From positions 5,043,163-5,107,162 of the forward strand of contig NC_061811.1 of NCBI RefSeq assembly GCF_021462225.1: 64,000 bases of DNA, read 5' to 3'. The notes under the pieces are model-generated. The model did not search any database and had not been told where the DNA came from. It saw only the letters and a program-made list of their open reading frames with translations. How positions within the stretch are numbered: the first letter of the stretch is position 1; every line of letters begins with the position of its first letter. This document shows, one piece after another, positions 32,347-44,540 of the stretch. The translations under genes and the position numbers were made by a program. Origin of the DNA: Girardinichthys multiradiatus (taxonomy: Eukaryota; Chordata; Actinopteri; Cyprinodontiformes; Goodeidae).

Positions 32347-32516
32347 ATGGGCTACGAAGGATGGTCCACCCATACTTCAAATCTGGGGAAATGAAGGACA
32401 CAATTATTGGCCACATTTGGAGGAGCCTTTGAATTTGGACAGCCTTCTTCGCCTTTCTGTCACGTAATTGGCCTGCAAATGAGGCCTTCGGAGGATGTAG
32501 CCCCTGAATTTGGACC
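32347..32516 (+). repeat. LTR-flanking repeat shared with the Gypsy 3' end at 11 kb
   Basis: The first 118 bp (atgggctacgaaggatgg to tctgtcacg) are identical to 11306-11189 on the - strand. The rest (to gaatttggacccagcaatcg) is not present there. It may be a short non-autonomous element; partial inverted similarity exists between gggctacgaagg and ccttcggaggatgtagcccc. Confidence 0.6.
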
Positions 32517-32780
32517 CAGCAATCGTAGTACTAATGTTTGCTAATATGCTAGCATTAGTCAACATGGAAATTCTAGTACTTTAGCTATTAAAATGTCTAT
32601 CTGATATCATACAAGCTACCATTACCACAGTAGATACACTTATTATTAAGTTAGCTAACATTCTTCTGTTAGCTAACATGCATTTGCACATTAGCAGTTG
32701 CTGTTAGCTAACATGCTGTTTCTAATATTTTAGCTAATGTTACTACATTACTAAATGGTGTAACTTTATGTAGCTTTAGA
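32517..32780. repeat. TTAGC/GCTAA-rich repeat field, right part
   Basis: Resumes the composition of 28886-29660 (ctaatatgctagcattagtc, ctgttagctaacatgctg), so it was split by the insertion of everything from about 29661 to 32516. Confidence 0.65.
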
Positions 32781-33904
32781 ATAATAGAGAATGTTTCCTA
32801 TTTACAGTTAGAATTCTAAGTTTGTTTTCATATTTATCATTACAAAAGTAGCTTCAAGTTTCATAAAGAGCTCTTAAGATGTGTTTGTTGGTGTAACATG
32901 GCAGACACCAATTAGCAGGATATTTTTAATTACAGGTAGGAGAAATTAGTCAGCCACTCATCCTAAATACATACTTTACATACAGATTTCAGTAGAATCC
33001 TTCTTTTCCTGAAATTATGTTAAAATGCACAATTTACTTGTAGCTTTGCCTTTCTTTAAAGTAATAAGGTTCTCATTGGCTAAGTGTAGTCTATGTATTT
33101 TAGCCATGATCCTTCATGATTCGAAAGGCAAAGTCTTTGGTTAAGGCACGCTGCTTTTATACCTCACACTAATATGGACTGCATCTACATCAGAAAGGCA
33201 ACTTTGACTGTACTCTGACTTTAAAAATCAAAGGTATTTAAAAAGATCCTCTAGCCAAAATTAAAGAAACAAAAACCAAGTAGTAAAAAAAGAGGCTATT
33301 AGAAAAAAAGCAGTAGGACCAGACTCCAACATTTCCAGAAAACAGTAAGAGTAAAACCGAAAAAAAGGCATCCAGTGCTGAGAGAGTTTATGAGCAAACT
33401 CACCTGTGTTTAAAACTGTCAGGAGGATGGCTTCTGAGATCTAAACAAATCAATCATTAATGGGGGGAAAGGTGTTGTTGAGCGCACAAGGAACTGCAGA
33501 AGATGGTGACACATGTTTAGATACTTTGAATGTTTCTCACTGGCTTTCCAGACATTCACTCACTTACAGATACTGGCAAGCTGTCTTTTTCCCCAAAAAT
33601 AATTGCAGGCCACCCCTGGCTGTCAAGCCATGTCAGTGTCTCGTTAGCGCTTGCATTGGTTCTGTCTTCGCTGGTAGCATCAGGAAAGGTCAGAGTGGTG
33701 TTGTCTACACTGTCACACCACATGGAAACTACACAGACTTTGCGTGCTTTTCCCTGTCTGTCTGGGCAAGCCTCAGGATGAGTTTTCTTCCTTCTTTCAT
33801 AGTTTTGAAACAGGAACTCCTCTGAGAGGACTGAGCATGTATGAGTATGGGTTTCAGCTCTAAAGAGTCAATAATAGATTTAAGTTTGTGTAATAGTTTT
33901 GAAA
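32781..33904. other. Unassigned sequence
   Basis: A 121-codon + frame at 33460-33825 crosses a GC-moderate patch but has no recognisable domain, signal or splice context. No gene is called. Confidence 0.4.
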
Positions 33905-34025
33905 AATCTATCTATTTTCTAAATCCACTTCTTCCGTACAGGGTCGCAGGGAAGCGACCCTGTAGCAACCCAGGACCTTCTTGCTACAAGGCAACAGTGC
34001 TACCAACTGCGCCACCATGCAGCCA
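33905..34025 (-). repeat. Internally deleted copy of the SINE/LINE-tail-like repeat
   Basis: On the - strand its head (cagttggtagcactgttgcc, gcaagaaggtcctgggttgc) is joined directly to its tail (gaagaagtggatttagaaaa), lacking the middle present at 6640-6987. Confidence 0.65.
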
Positions 34026-34057
34026 TTTTCAGAAATCATTGTAGTTTAATAATTACA

Positions 34058-34310
34058 GTCAGTCAGTCAGTTTGTCATTTTCTACCGCTTATTCCATAGT
34101 GGGTCGCGGGGAAGCTGGTGCCTATCTCCAGCAGTCTATGGGCGAGAGGCGGGGTACACCCTGGATAGGTCGCCAGTCCATCGGAGGGCAACACACGAAC
34201 AACCATGCACACACTCATTCATACACCTAAGGGCAATTTAGAGTTACCAATTAACCTAACAGGCTGGACTGTGGAGGAAGCCGGTACCCGGTGAGTATCC
34301 GGTAAATAAT
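34058..34310 (-). repeat. SINE/LINE-tail-like repeat, - strand copy
   Basis: Starts at the tail (cagtcagtcagtcagtttgt on the + strand) and continues with taggtcgccagtccatcgga and taattggtaactctaaattgc-type text on the - strand. Only the head is missing. Confidence 0.7.
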
Positions 34311-34726
34311 TACAGCTGTTTCTAATTACTGAATGCAGTTATGACAAACATGCCAGAAAGACTAGTTGTTCCTAGAGCGAAAAGGCTTGTCACTTGAATC
34401 GTAAGAATTGTGTAATGCGTTGCTGGGGACCGTCCACAAGTTATGTATAATCGTAAGGTTTTTTATTGTAAATGCAAAACAGCAACAACATGATTACAAA
34501 CACTAAATTGACAATTGACTTTGTCCATTTTAGTTATCATTTGCATTAATGTCCGGCACATAACTTTGTACTGTAAAGGCACCAGTGCAGAAAGTTTATT
34601 ATATATTTTTTCATTTTTATGCTGCACCAGAGTGACTACCATCTTTAAGGAGACTAAATTTCAACTCCTGCTGCATGTATACAGCCCTGTTTACTGAGAA
34701 TCTGATATATTTGCCTCATCTTGGCA

Positions 34727-35120
34727 AACTTAAAGGGGACATATCATGCTTTTAAATCCTTCCTTTTCACAATTAAATCATTCAGTTGTGGTTTCTATAA
34801 AGTGGAAATGCAATGTTTTGGTCTGAATTCCTTGTTATTGTAGCTCCACAACCCGCCCCCCTCCAGATCAAAGAGCGCTCCACTTTTAACCATTTTTGTA
34901 GTTTGATAACAATGATCTAGAAACAGGACAAAAACAGCAAAAACCATGCAAAAACTGAATCACTCAGTGTGATTCTGTCCTCAAGGTGCTAGAAGCAGCA
35001 CACAGCACCAACAGAAGCAGAAGGCACGATGCTACCGCTATCAACACAATGGCCAGGACGTCATATCAACACACAATAGATTCATGTCTAAAATAAAGTT
35101 TGTTGTCATTTTAGCATTAC
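34727..35120 (+). mobile_element. Possible TTAA-type non-autonomous DNA transposon, one end
   Basis: TTAA at about 34729 is followed by aggggacatatcatgctttt, an end sequence widely seen in teleost non-autonomous DNA elements that duplicate TTAA (piggyBac or Kolobok type). The opposite end was not found, so the copy is truncated. Confidence 0.4.
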
Positions 35121-35359
35121 TTGCAGCTTACCGCTTTGCTGTGAAGAAGGGGACATAAGGAAAAGTGGCATTATGAAACAATAGGCCATAGGGAGAAATC
35201 ACCCTTATAAAATAAAAGCTGGCTTTTTGAAATAAAAGCTGACTTTTAAATAGAATATTTTGAAATAAAAAAACTGCTGAAATTATATAAAAATAGCCAC
35301 AGCAATAATTTCAATTTTTAGATAAAAAATCGTTTTAATTATAAAGTGGATTTTTAATG

Positions 35360-36245
35360 GATGGGTCACCTACACCCCAGTATGAAGTCTAGTGCAGCCT
35401 CTAACAGATTTTACTTGTCAGGATTTTCCTTTAGTTATATTCATCTTTACAGCAACTCTGACCGGCAAACCTATCCTTGGTTAAGAAAACCAACTGACCA
35501 GAGCACCTCCTTCCATATGCTTACGTTTTCCCTCACAGGCTTGTGGCAAACTGTAAACCAGATTTTTATGACTTTCTTTCTGCAAGAGCTTTCATCTTGC
35601 CAAAAGCCAGACTTGTAAAGTGCATGACGTTTAGTTTATAATACTCCCACCTGAGCTGTGGATCTCTACAGCTCCTTCAAAGCTACCATGGGCTTTTTAG
35701 ATGCATCTGTGACTAATGCTTTTCTTCCCCAGTCTGCCAGTTTAGGTGGATCTCCATTTATCCGTATGTTTGCTGTTGTCCCATTCTCTTTCCATTTTCA
35801 GATGATGGATTGAACAGAGCTCTATGAGATCTTCAAAGCTTGGGATATTGTTTTAGAACCTAATCATGCATTAAAGTTCTCCACAACTTTCTTCCTGACA
35901 TCTCTGCTATGTTCCTCCATGATGCTGCTTGTTCCCCTAATATTCTCTAACCAAACCTCTGGATTTAAAATACATACATGGGCACTCTGTTTACAAAGTA
36001 GCTGACTTCTTAAGTGATTTAATTCCACAGGATTTTGTTTTGGGGGTATGAAAGTAAAGGGGTTGTCACACTTTTTAGATTTGTATTTGTAAAAAAAGAA
36101 AACCAAATATGATTTCCCTTCATAGTTCTGTAGTACCTTGTGCTGGTCTAAAATCATAATAAAAATACATTGAACTTTGTGGTAGTAATGTGACAAAATC
36201 TGAAGCTGAAATGATGTGAATACTTTTGCAAAGCACTGTATTGAT
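35360..36245 (-). mobile_element. Tc1-like transposon relic (-)
   Basis: The complement carries Tc1 transposase text across about 35360-35960 and a terminal-type end near 36200-36240 (gtgaatacttttgcaaagcactgta). The stretch gatgatggattgaacagagc (35801-35820) is uninterrupted here, and at 43536 the same place is split by a LINE. Frames are broken throughout. Confidence 0.65.
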
Positions 36246-37789
36246 ACTTGTGAACGTAAATGGACCTACAGACAGTAAGAGTAAGTCTTAATTTGAGACA
36301 CAGCCCTTATTTTTCAGACTGCCATGCTCCCTGGTTTCTCTCCTTCAAAGACATGACTGTGGCTCAGATGAGCAGCCCCCGAATGTGTTTGAGGTTTTCA
36401 AATCCTATTCAGATTGGAGAGAGGATGAAAGATGACAGGTGGAGAGGCACAAACAAGAACCCTTGCTGATACCCTGTCTGCCAAACTCCTCTGATACATC
36501 TCCAAACTCTGATCTGAATGAGACAAAAAAAAAAACTAGACCCAATTTATTGCACTCTGCTGCCAGCCTTTCATTTTTGTGACTGGCGCCAGGGCGCTTA
36601 TCAACTGCAGAACTATTAGCCGTATCAAATCAATGTGTTCATTGCTCTCTCTTGCCTCCATTGCTTGCATCTTTTTCTCTCTCTCTCTCCTCCCACCACT
36701 CCTTCTCCCTCCCCTTTTCTCTGCCAGACAGGTCAAATATTAGAAACCTGTATTATCAGGTCCTCCCAGGATGCTGGTGGAAAAGTTGATTTGCAACGCC
36801 CGATTGAATCTAGTTATCTTTCATCCCTTTCCAAGCCTCCAGCCAGCTGCCCTAGCAGACAGGAGCCCAATGGCCTATCTACACCGAGGTGCCACAGAAT
36901 AAAAAATATCCATTTACAGAAAAAGGGGAGGGAAGGAGGAAAAGAGAGGAGTGAAAGTGAGAAGCAAACAGTGACAAAGTGTCACCCTACACCACACATT
37001 TGCAGAGCTCAGGGTGGGGGCGCTGTATACTGCTTCACCTCGGCTCCAGCCCCCACAACCTTTGTAAACCTTTATCTTCTAGCATTATACAGCCATTTAT
37101 CAGTCAGCAAACAAAACATGTCACACCCGCATTCTGGGTCCCGCCAGCACACACATCAAACCACAGCAAACCATTCAAACCAGAATAACAGTTAAATCCT
37201 TAATGGGAGGCGAGCAGAGCAGAGGCCACACAGGACATTCATTAAACAACTAGAACCTGCACTAATTGAACCCAGCTGGTGATAACGGAAAATCAAGAAA
37301 GGAATATTTATCTGTTGACTGGGTTTCTATGACTGAGTGGCCAACAGCAGCACAAAGAGAGCCATTATGGCTTTATCTTCTCAAATAGAAGGGAAAGTGA
37401 GTCTTGGCTGTAGACTGGAGCGACAACAGTAGCTGCAGAAGAGCAAAAGAAAAAGGGATGAAAAGAGCAAGGTGACTGATAAGGAGAGTGTGGGAGCTTG
37501 AGGAGGGGCAAAGGGAAGAATATGTCTGGCAGACAGAGAGGGTGAGTAGCTCACAGGAACACATTCATCAGGAGGTAAAGGCAGGATGTGTCTGCTACAC
37601 ATATTGCCAGTTTAGGTGCTTGATCTAGGAATGCAATTACTGAACACCTCATTGGTTTGAGAACTGATGGCAACTCAAGTGACTAATTTCATTCAGTGCG
37701 CTCTAAATTCCAGAGACAAACAGACTATCTGTGGCAGGTGTCCACACTATGAAACAACTACAGGTTGCAATGCTGACTGTGGCTGTAAC
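36246..37789. other. Unassigned sequence
   Basis: Includes a CT-rich patch (36650-36725) and GC-moderate segments near 36830-37190. Frames up to 186 codons occur but are low-complexity or lack any domain. No gene is supported. Confidence 0.4.
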
Positions 37790-37872
37790 GAGATCTGGCA
37801 ATATTAAGACATCATGCTAATTTAATTTCCCTTTGGGATTAATAAAGTATTTTTGAATTGAATTGAATTGAA
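37790..37872 (+). mobile_element. LINE 3' tail, Rex1/CR1-like family
   Basis: Text aatttccctttgggattaat aaagtatttttgaattgaa plus (attga)n repeats equals the 3' end of the LINE at 43548-44233. Only the extreme 3' end is present. Confidence 0.6.
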
Positions 37873-38193
37873 TTCCCAATGTTTGAGACTCTTATTTTGG
37901 CATAAGACAGGAATAAGTTATTGACTTTGGTTGTTTGACAGAGTCGGCTCGTAAAGACTACACGTTGGACTTGCTGACAACATTGTAGAAGCCTCCAGCA
38001 CTTTCAAATTGCTTGTGTAGCAGCTAGATTCTGCCTAGTCTTAAAATGTCTGAAAAAATATGGTAAAATGAAAAACCAAACAACATGTGAATTTCTGTAA
38101 ACAAGTAGACAGGCCATTTCACCCATTTTGTTTTGCTGTTGGATCCTTTTACTTCTAGATTTTAATTTGAACCAAAGGTTTTTGAACTGGATT

Positions 38194-38230
38194 AGGTTTA
38201 GATGGCATACATAGCATGCCATCTAAACCT
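38194..38230. repeat. Perfect 15 bp inverted repeat (hairpin) followed by a T run
   Basis: Arm aggtttagatggcat (38194-38208), 7-base loop, arm atgccatctaaacct (38216-38230), then nine T bases. It could fold as a stem-loop in RNA or be a foldback from replication template switching. Confidence 0.75.
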
Positions 38231-39469
38231 TTTTTTTTATTTAACTTTTTTAAACTAAAGTTTTACCGATAAAGTAAAATGTGTTTTGGAAGATCTGAAT
38301 TTAATCTACAATAATTCAGCCCAGAATTCATAGATTTTAACAGTTTTAACATTACTTAGACGCAGAAAATATTTTAAACATAAACAAATACCACTTACAA
38401 CAGAGCCAAATCAGAGTGTTGTTAAAAGGTTTGAGGAAAATTACAGATATTAAAACACAACTAGGCAAGCCATAATAACATTGATAACTGCTGTGAATTT
38501 TTACACAACAATGAAAATCAAGTGTCATATAGTTACATCCTTCATCCACACAAAAAGAGGCATCACCAAAATATCTTATGCAACAGTGGTACCTTTGAGA
38601 AATGAAACCTTAAAAAGCACAGAAATGGTGGGGTAACAGATCCTTTTCTTTCTCCCAAATCCAAACAGACTGCTGTGAACCGAGAGGTAGATTTCACTGA
38701 GCCACACATTTGTGTGTTAGACAGGCCTTGGTGTAGTTTTGTCCTTTGAATTTAATTTCAAACCTAGTTGCTGCCTTTAACAAATTGCCCCTACATAGGA
38801 TTTGAATTATTGGCACCGGTGCAGCTGCAATTACAGCCCCCCCCCCCCCCCCCCCAAAACAAACTGCATTACTCCCCGTGTGTCTTGGGGTTTCCGGCAG
38901 ATGCTTTTTGACATCCGAGCCAAATGACGTTTGACTGTTTGGCTTAAGAAACTTTTAATGGAGTTCATTCTGCAATCAGCCTGGCAGTAGGAGCAGGCTG
39001 AACTCTGCCTTAGTGTATTGATCTTCCCCAATGTGTTTAAGGGTTGGGGTCACTGGAATCGGCTCTGCAGCTGTAAAAAGGTCAATAGAGTCAATAAAGT
39101 AAATGAGGTAATTCTGCTGTAAAACATCCAACGATGGTCAATTTCCATTTTAGTAAGCTTTATATATGTGACAGGCAGTTGTATACATATGTCAACATGT
39201 CAGGTTGTCACACACTGCTATTGGACAAAGGACATATTGAATTTGGCCATGGTGACAAAATGTTTATCCACAGAGGCATTTCTGTGAGAACAAATCGGCA
39301 TTTGTCACGTCCGAAGTTAAATTACTCCTCTGTCCAGATAGAATTAATGGAAGCTAACCCTAAACTAAACCATCTGTGAAAAGATAAAAGGGCAGAAAGA
39401 TTAATATAACTCTGGTTTATTTTCCTTACACTAAAGATTCAGATAGACAAATATCGGTATAGCATAAGA
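38231..39469. other. Unassigned sequence with a poly-C run
   Basis: Contains a 19-base C run at 38837-38855. No gene recognised. Confidence 0.45.
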
Positions 39470-39499
39470 GTATTCAAAGAACTTTGCACATCTAGGGGC

Positions 39500-39600
39500 T
39501 CCATTATTGCCTGAACTTTGCAAGATAATCAGGCTCAGTCAGATTGGATGTAGTGTCTGTAGAACATCCGTTTTCAAGTCCTGCCGTCGATTCTCAATAT
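39500..39600 (-). mobile_element. Tc1-like fragment (-)
   Basis: aggctcagtcagattggatg, then ttttcaagtcctgccgtcga and ttctcaat: the complement of a Tc1 transposase C-terminal coding stretch. Short and old. Confidence 0.5.
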
Positions 39601-39779
39601 ACCTCATCAACATATAAACATACACAAAAATATAAAGTTGATGGTTAAATCAAATAATTGTAGTAAACAAGGACCTTGTGGAATGTAATTGTCTATTTTA
39701 AAAAAGAAACACAAATACAATTTAAAGAAAAATAGAAACAAAAACTATTTCTCAAATCATTGTTAGTACAAACATTGTT

Positions 39780-39809
39780 TCATTCTGTTCAAACATTTGA
39801 ACAGAATGA
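39780..39809. repeat. Near-perfect 30 bp palindrome
   Basis: Two 14 bp arms (tcattctgttcaaa, 39780-39793, and its complement 39796-39809) separated by only two bases. No mobile element or coding context is evident. Confidence 0.75.
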
Positions 39810-40434
39810 CAGAAATATTGCATAGTGAGAGGAAATGTTTCTACATATATTAGTTGGGTTTTTAATTTGGATTTGAGATGAAGATAGAAGATTCCACTGG
39901 TGAGCCAGAACCCAAGTATATGGGACAGGAAAATGTCCAGAATCAGCTTAACTGGCCAAGACTGAATGCACAAACAGGGAAATGGACTTTGGTTTTGTAC
40001 ACTCACATCTTACAGACATTCAGTATAAGTGTATAAGCTGTGAAGGAAGTAAAATAAAGGATAAAATGATCAGTGTGTACATGTATGTGTATATAGAGCC
40101 ATTTTTTGTCCATGTCCAGGATGAAACAGCTGGAGCTGCAAGAACCATTTTCAGCTTAAACAAGTGGTGGGATCACACATTACACATCACCTCAGTAGGA
40201 ACCACATAATACACAGAGACTCCTGAGACTGAACATGGCACACAAAGAAACTCCAAACACAACTGACTGACAGCTGACTTCAAAGAAACCATCCATATTG
40301 AACATTTCGTAATTTTCTTATGTCTGTTTTATGTCATGGCTATCTTCATAAATCTCAGTAGTTTGAGCTCTTATACAAACATCCTTTGGTCCTACGTTTT
40401 ATAAGCCCAATGATTATCTTGCATCAAGACCAAA

Positions 40435-40820
40435 ACATTTAATGTTAGCCTTCATGATGCTGTTTGTTCACTAATGTTCTCTCCAGCCCACCTCTGAGGG
40501 CCTCACAGAACATGCTGAGTTTAAATCACACACAGGTATACCCTGTTCACTAATTAGAGGTTTCAAAAGGCAACAGGTTGAATTAGGATTTATTTCAGAG
40601 TATCGGACTAAAGAGGAATGAATAAAAACTCTTTCGATTTCGATTTGTAAGAAAATGTGGAAACCATGTATTATTACCATTTTACTTCACAATGCACTAC
40701 TTTATATTTATAATATGATATCCCAATAAAATACATTGCAGTCTGTGGCTGCAATGTGTCAAAATATGAAACGGTTCACTGGGTATGAAGGCTATTTCAA
40801 GGCGCTGCAGTGAGTTAACT
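40435..40820 (-). mobile_element. Tc1-like terminal relic (-)
   Basis: Terminal-repeat text of the Tc1 type: gatatcccaataaaatacat, then gtgtcaaaatatgaaacggt and gggtatgaaggctatttcaa. Upstream, cctctgagggcctcacagaa and aacatgctg correspond to the region before the transposase start. Confidence 0.55.
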
Positions 40821-42834
40821 AATGGATCTTATACTGTAGACCTGTAGGGACCTGAGAATATGACTACATTTGCATGAATTAGCCACAAGTGCCCACTTTT
40901 TTAAAGCTCCCCATGTTAACTTCTTAATATATCTTCTTTGTCTAATATTATATGTCTCAAGCCTTCGATTGAGCTTTCTTACAGTCACTGAGGTAATTAT
41001 GAGGCTGTTTTTTTACTAGCTTTAGAAAAGCTCTTGTGCAAGTGAACTGAACCCATGTAAAATCAGCAGAGTGTCGTTGGGCCACCTGATTCCCTAAATA
41101 AAATGAATGTGATTTCACTTCCAGCTTAAACAGTAAGCTTTCATTGTGCAGCTCATTCTGCAGAGAGCTGACAATTGATTATGTTGCACTCTATGTAGTG
41201 GTTTAAAGCTTAAAATTGCCAACAGAGAATCAACATTGCATGTAACAGCATTCAATTATTCTTCCAGGAGCCCCAAAGTCTCAGTTTTACCCCCAGAAGA
41301 AAAATCTGACTGCATCATCAACTCTCTGCTCTGAGGTGATCTTCAGAAGATAATCTGTTCTTCATACGAAGGTGTTCGAAATAAAAGCAAGAGATCGCTA
41401 GAGGGAATCAGATATAGAGGCAAGAACTAAGTTAAATACAATAAAACCTGAAAAGACATCAAAGCAAATTATTACCCAAGGTATGAAGCATGAAATCTTT
41501 ATAAAGTTTAACATATGATAGTTTTAATTGAGAGGACCATTACTAGTGTTGACTTGTTTAAAATATAAGACCAAGTATGGAGAGATGAGACTTTTGTAGG
41601 TGAGTGAATAATGGCAGCAATTTTGGGATAAAGTGGTGAGATAATATGTTTTATATCTGCCACAGTTCTCTCTGCAAACAGCTCAACAGTTTAAGACTGA
41701 AATTAAAAGAAGTGACTCTATTAATGAAGCCCATCTTACTCAGCTCCATTCACGGCTTGGACAACGATGGGAATGGTCAAACAGAAATATCAAGCTTCTG
41801 AAAAGCAGCTAAGACACACAGACATCGAGCCAGTTGTTCTGAGATGGAAGGCTTGGTAGAACCTATTGCTTGATGCCACAGGGGAAATAAACGGTCTAAA
41901 ATAGGCACGTGGGCAGGAAATTGATTTTATAGGAGAACTAATCAAGGGGGCAGTTTTAGTGGGGCACAATTTAGATTTTGATTGGATTCTTACTGACGGT
42001 GGGGTTATCAATGTGTCTCTAACCAGGAGGTGTAATTTGGTCTTTGATGTCCACATGCTGGTCTTGATGTATGTCATGCTGGATGAGTAGTGATTCATGT
42101 GTGTATGTTTGTTACAGTGGCATGTGTGTTTATGGATATGTGTGTGTGTGTGTGTATAATCCCTGTGCTTGGTTAAATGTCAGTACATTACAGCGCCTGT
42201 TGTGTTTCAAGCTACTGTCGTCTCAATAGGCTGAATATCTCCAATGATCATTAGAATAAACGAGTAAGACAATTATACCCTAGAAAACTCCCACTCCTGT
42301 CATTTAAAACTTTCAATCTCAACTTCAACTCTTCCACTTTGGTTTGCTTTGTCAGCTTTTCTTCAGTTGCTTCACCACCTCAGCATCCATAAGAAAGCTC
42401 CCATCACTATCTGTGAGGTAGAGCACACATGCCAAACTCTAGTTATTGCTAGAAGATTTATAAGCATTTTTAAACAATGTTTTTGTTGCTCTGACATTCA
42501 AAATGTCTCCAAACTGAGAATTTAGTTGTGGTTTCTAAGCTATTTTAGAAACTAGACTTTAGTAAATGAATGAACAAGTGGAAGATCCAAATATCAGTTT
42601 ATTCCTACAGCACACTTATCTTAAGTTACTTTGTTAATGACACCTCCTGATTATCACTGAATACTTTCTGCAGTTCCCAGTTAAAGCTACTGCCATATTG
42701 CTTTCAAAAATGCAAGATGGCTAAAATGCAGAACTTGAAATATGAAAACAGGAGTAGCTAACAACCAATGTGAACAAGGTTAGAGTCATACTATTATGTT
42801 TAGATCATAATCGATTAGATTTTTCTGCCTAGGC
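40821..42834. other. Unassigned sequence
   Basis: Includes a (TG)n run at about 42139-42156. No gene recognised; a 102-codon - strand frame at 41790-42098 has no domain. Confidence 0.4.
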
Positions 42835-44540
42835 AGTTCCAGTGCTAGAACACCAACCCTGCTCCAGGTCTTTTGGGGTATGTCTCTACCAGCTCTGGAC
42901 ATCTACAGACTTAGATCTTTTCACATTACTCTTTTCCAAAAAGGTCAAGCTCAGTCAGATTGGAGAGCCTCTGTAAGCCTTAGCGTTTAGTCTGGCCACA
43001 GGTTCCCTATTGGATTTAGGTTTGGAGTTTGACTGTGCCATTCTAGCACATGACTATGATATGATCTGAACGTTTCCATTTTAGTTATGGCTGTATCTTG
43101 ATAGTTGCTGTCCCGTTGGCACTGGAAAGTGAATCTCCACCCAGTCTCAAGTCTACTGCAGCCTCTAAGAGGTTTTCTTTCTTCACTATTGGATTTCTGT
43201 CACAAGCAGCATTTTGCATTTTTAGCCAGAAAATTCATCCAAAGTCTCCTACATGGATTAAGCTAAATTCAAAATGGGATTTTTATGACTTTCCTTTAGC
43301 AATGACATCTTATTGTCAATCTTTCATAAAAGCTAGATTTATGGATTGCTTGGCTTATTGTTGTTCTACTAAAACATTGTCCTACCTGAGCTGTGGATCT
43401 CTGCAGCTCCTACAGAATTACAAAAGGCCTCTTGGCTGCTTCTCTGATTAATGCTCCTTTGCCCAATCTGTCAGGTTAGGTGGATGGCCATGTCTTGGGA
43501 GGTGTACAATTGTACCATCTTGTTTCCTTTTTTAGATGATGGATTGCGGGTCACCACTTGTGGCATTGTGTAGAAACAATCTCATCTTGAACGTGAATAA
43601 AACAGAGAAGATGATTGTAGATTTCAAGAGAAACAGGAATAGCTCAAGCACTATTTCCATCATGGGAGAAGAGGTGGAGGTGGTGGAGGAGTATAAATAC
43701 CTCAGGGTTAACCTGAACAACAGACTGGAGTGGAGATGCAACTGTGAAGCCATCTACAAGAAGGGACAGAGCAGACTGTTCTTCTTGAGGAAGCTTAGGC
43801 TTTCAGGTTTTGCAGCAAGATGCTGCATATCTTCTATAAGTCTGTTGTGGAGAGTGTGATCTCTTCTGCCATCATCTGCTGGGGTAGCAGAATCAGAGCC
43901 AGGGGCTTAACAAAAGCTCAACAAGCTAATAAAGAAGGCTGGTTCTGTTCTTGGGACTCCTCAGGACCCTCCGGAGATCATTGTGAAAAGAAGGATTCTT
44001 TTATAAAATGAAGAACATTATAGAGAACCCTGAGCATCCTCTTTATGAGCCTGTCATTCAACAACATAGTGTCTTCAGTCAGAGGCTTCTTCAGATCTGC
44101 TGTAAGGCAGACTGCTACAGGAGATCCTACCTGCCCACAGCCATCAGCATCTACAACGACTCCTTAAGGAAAACTGAATAATATGAGCTACAACAACATT
44201 TAATTTCCCTTTGGGTATTTTTGAATTGAATTGAATAGAGCTCTGTGAGATGTTCACAGCTTGGTATATTGTTTTAGAATCTAATCCTGGCTCAAATTTC
44301 CTCATAATGTCTTCACCTATCTGCTTTGTTATTGGTCTGTTTTACTAATTAAAGGATGTCTGAAGTTGTTGGGCTGGATGGGATTTTTGAGGTATATCAG
44401 AGTAAAGGGGAGTGAATATGAATACACACTGCCAATTTCCGATTTTTCATTGTAAATAATTTCTACAACCATGTAACATTTTGGTTTCACAATTATGCAC
44501 TGATAGTCTGTCACATAAAATCCCAATAAAATATAGCATG
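42835..44540 (-). mobile_element. Tc1-like transposon relic (-), split by a LINE
   Basis: Decayed Tc1 sequence in - orientation on both sides of a LINE (43548-44233). The left part includes aggtcttttggggtatgtct and cagtctcaagtctactgcag; the right part resumes at gagctctgtgagatgttcac (about 44237) and reaches terminal-type text near 44520 (aatcccaataaaatatagca). Aligning with 35801-35860 shows one continuous element before the LINE insertion. Confidence 0.7.
43548..44233 (+). mobile_element. LINE fragment, Rex1/CR1-like, 5'-truncated
   Basis: The + strand encodes the C-terminal part of a non-LTR reverse transcriptase: NNLILNVNKTEKMIVDFKRN, ISIMGEEVEVVEEYKYL, KKGQSRLFFLRKLR, then after a frameshift near 43805 MLHIFYKSVVESVISSAIIC. 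Further shifts follow before 44160. The 3' end is aatttccctttgggtatttttgaattgaattgaa, as at 37790-37872. Inserted into a Tc1 relic, so younger than it. Confidence 0.7.

Noticed and set aside
33460..33825. 121-codon + frame
   Set aside because: No domain, no repeat family, no splice context; frame length is within chance for GC-moderate DNA.
36635..37195. 186-codon + frame
   Set aside because: Begins in a CT-rich low-complexity tract and shows no domain or homologue that I recognise.
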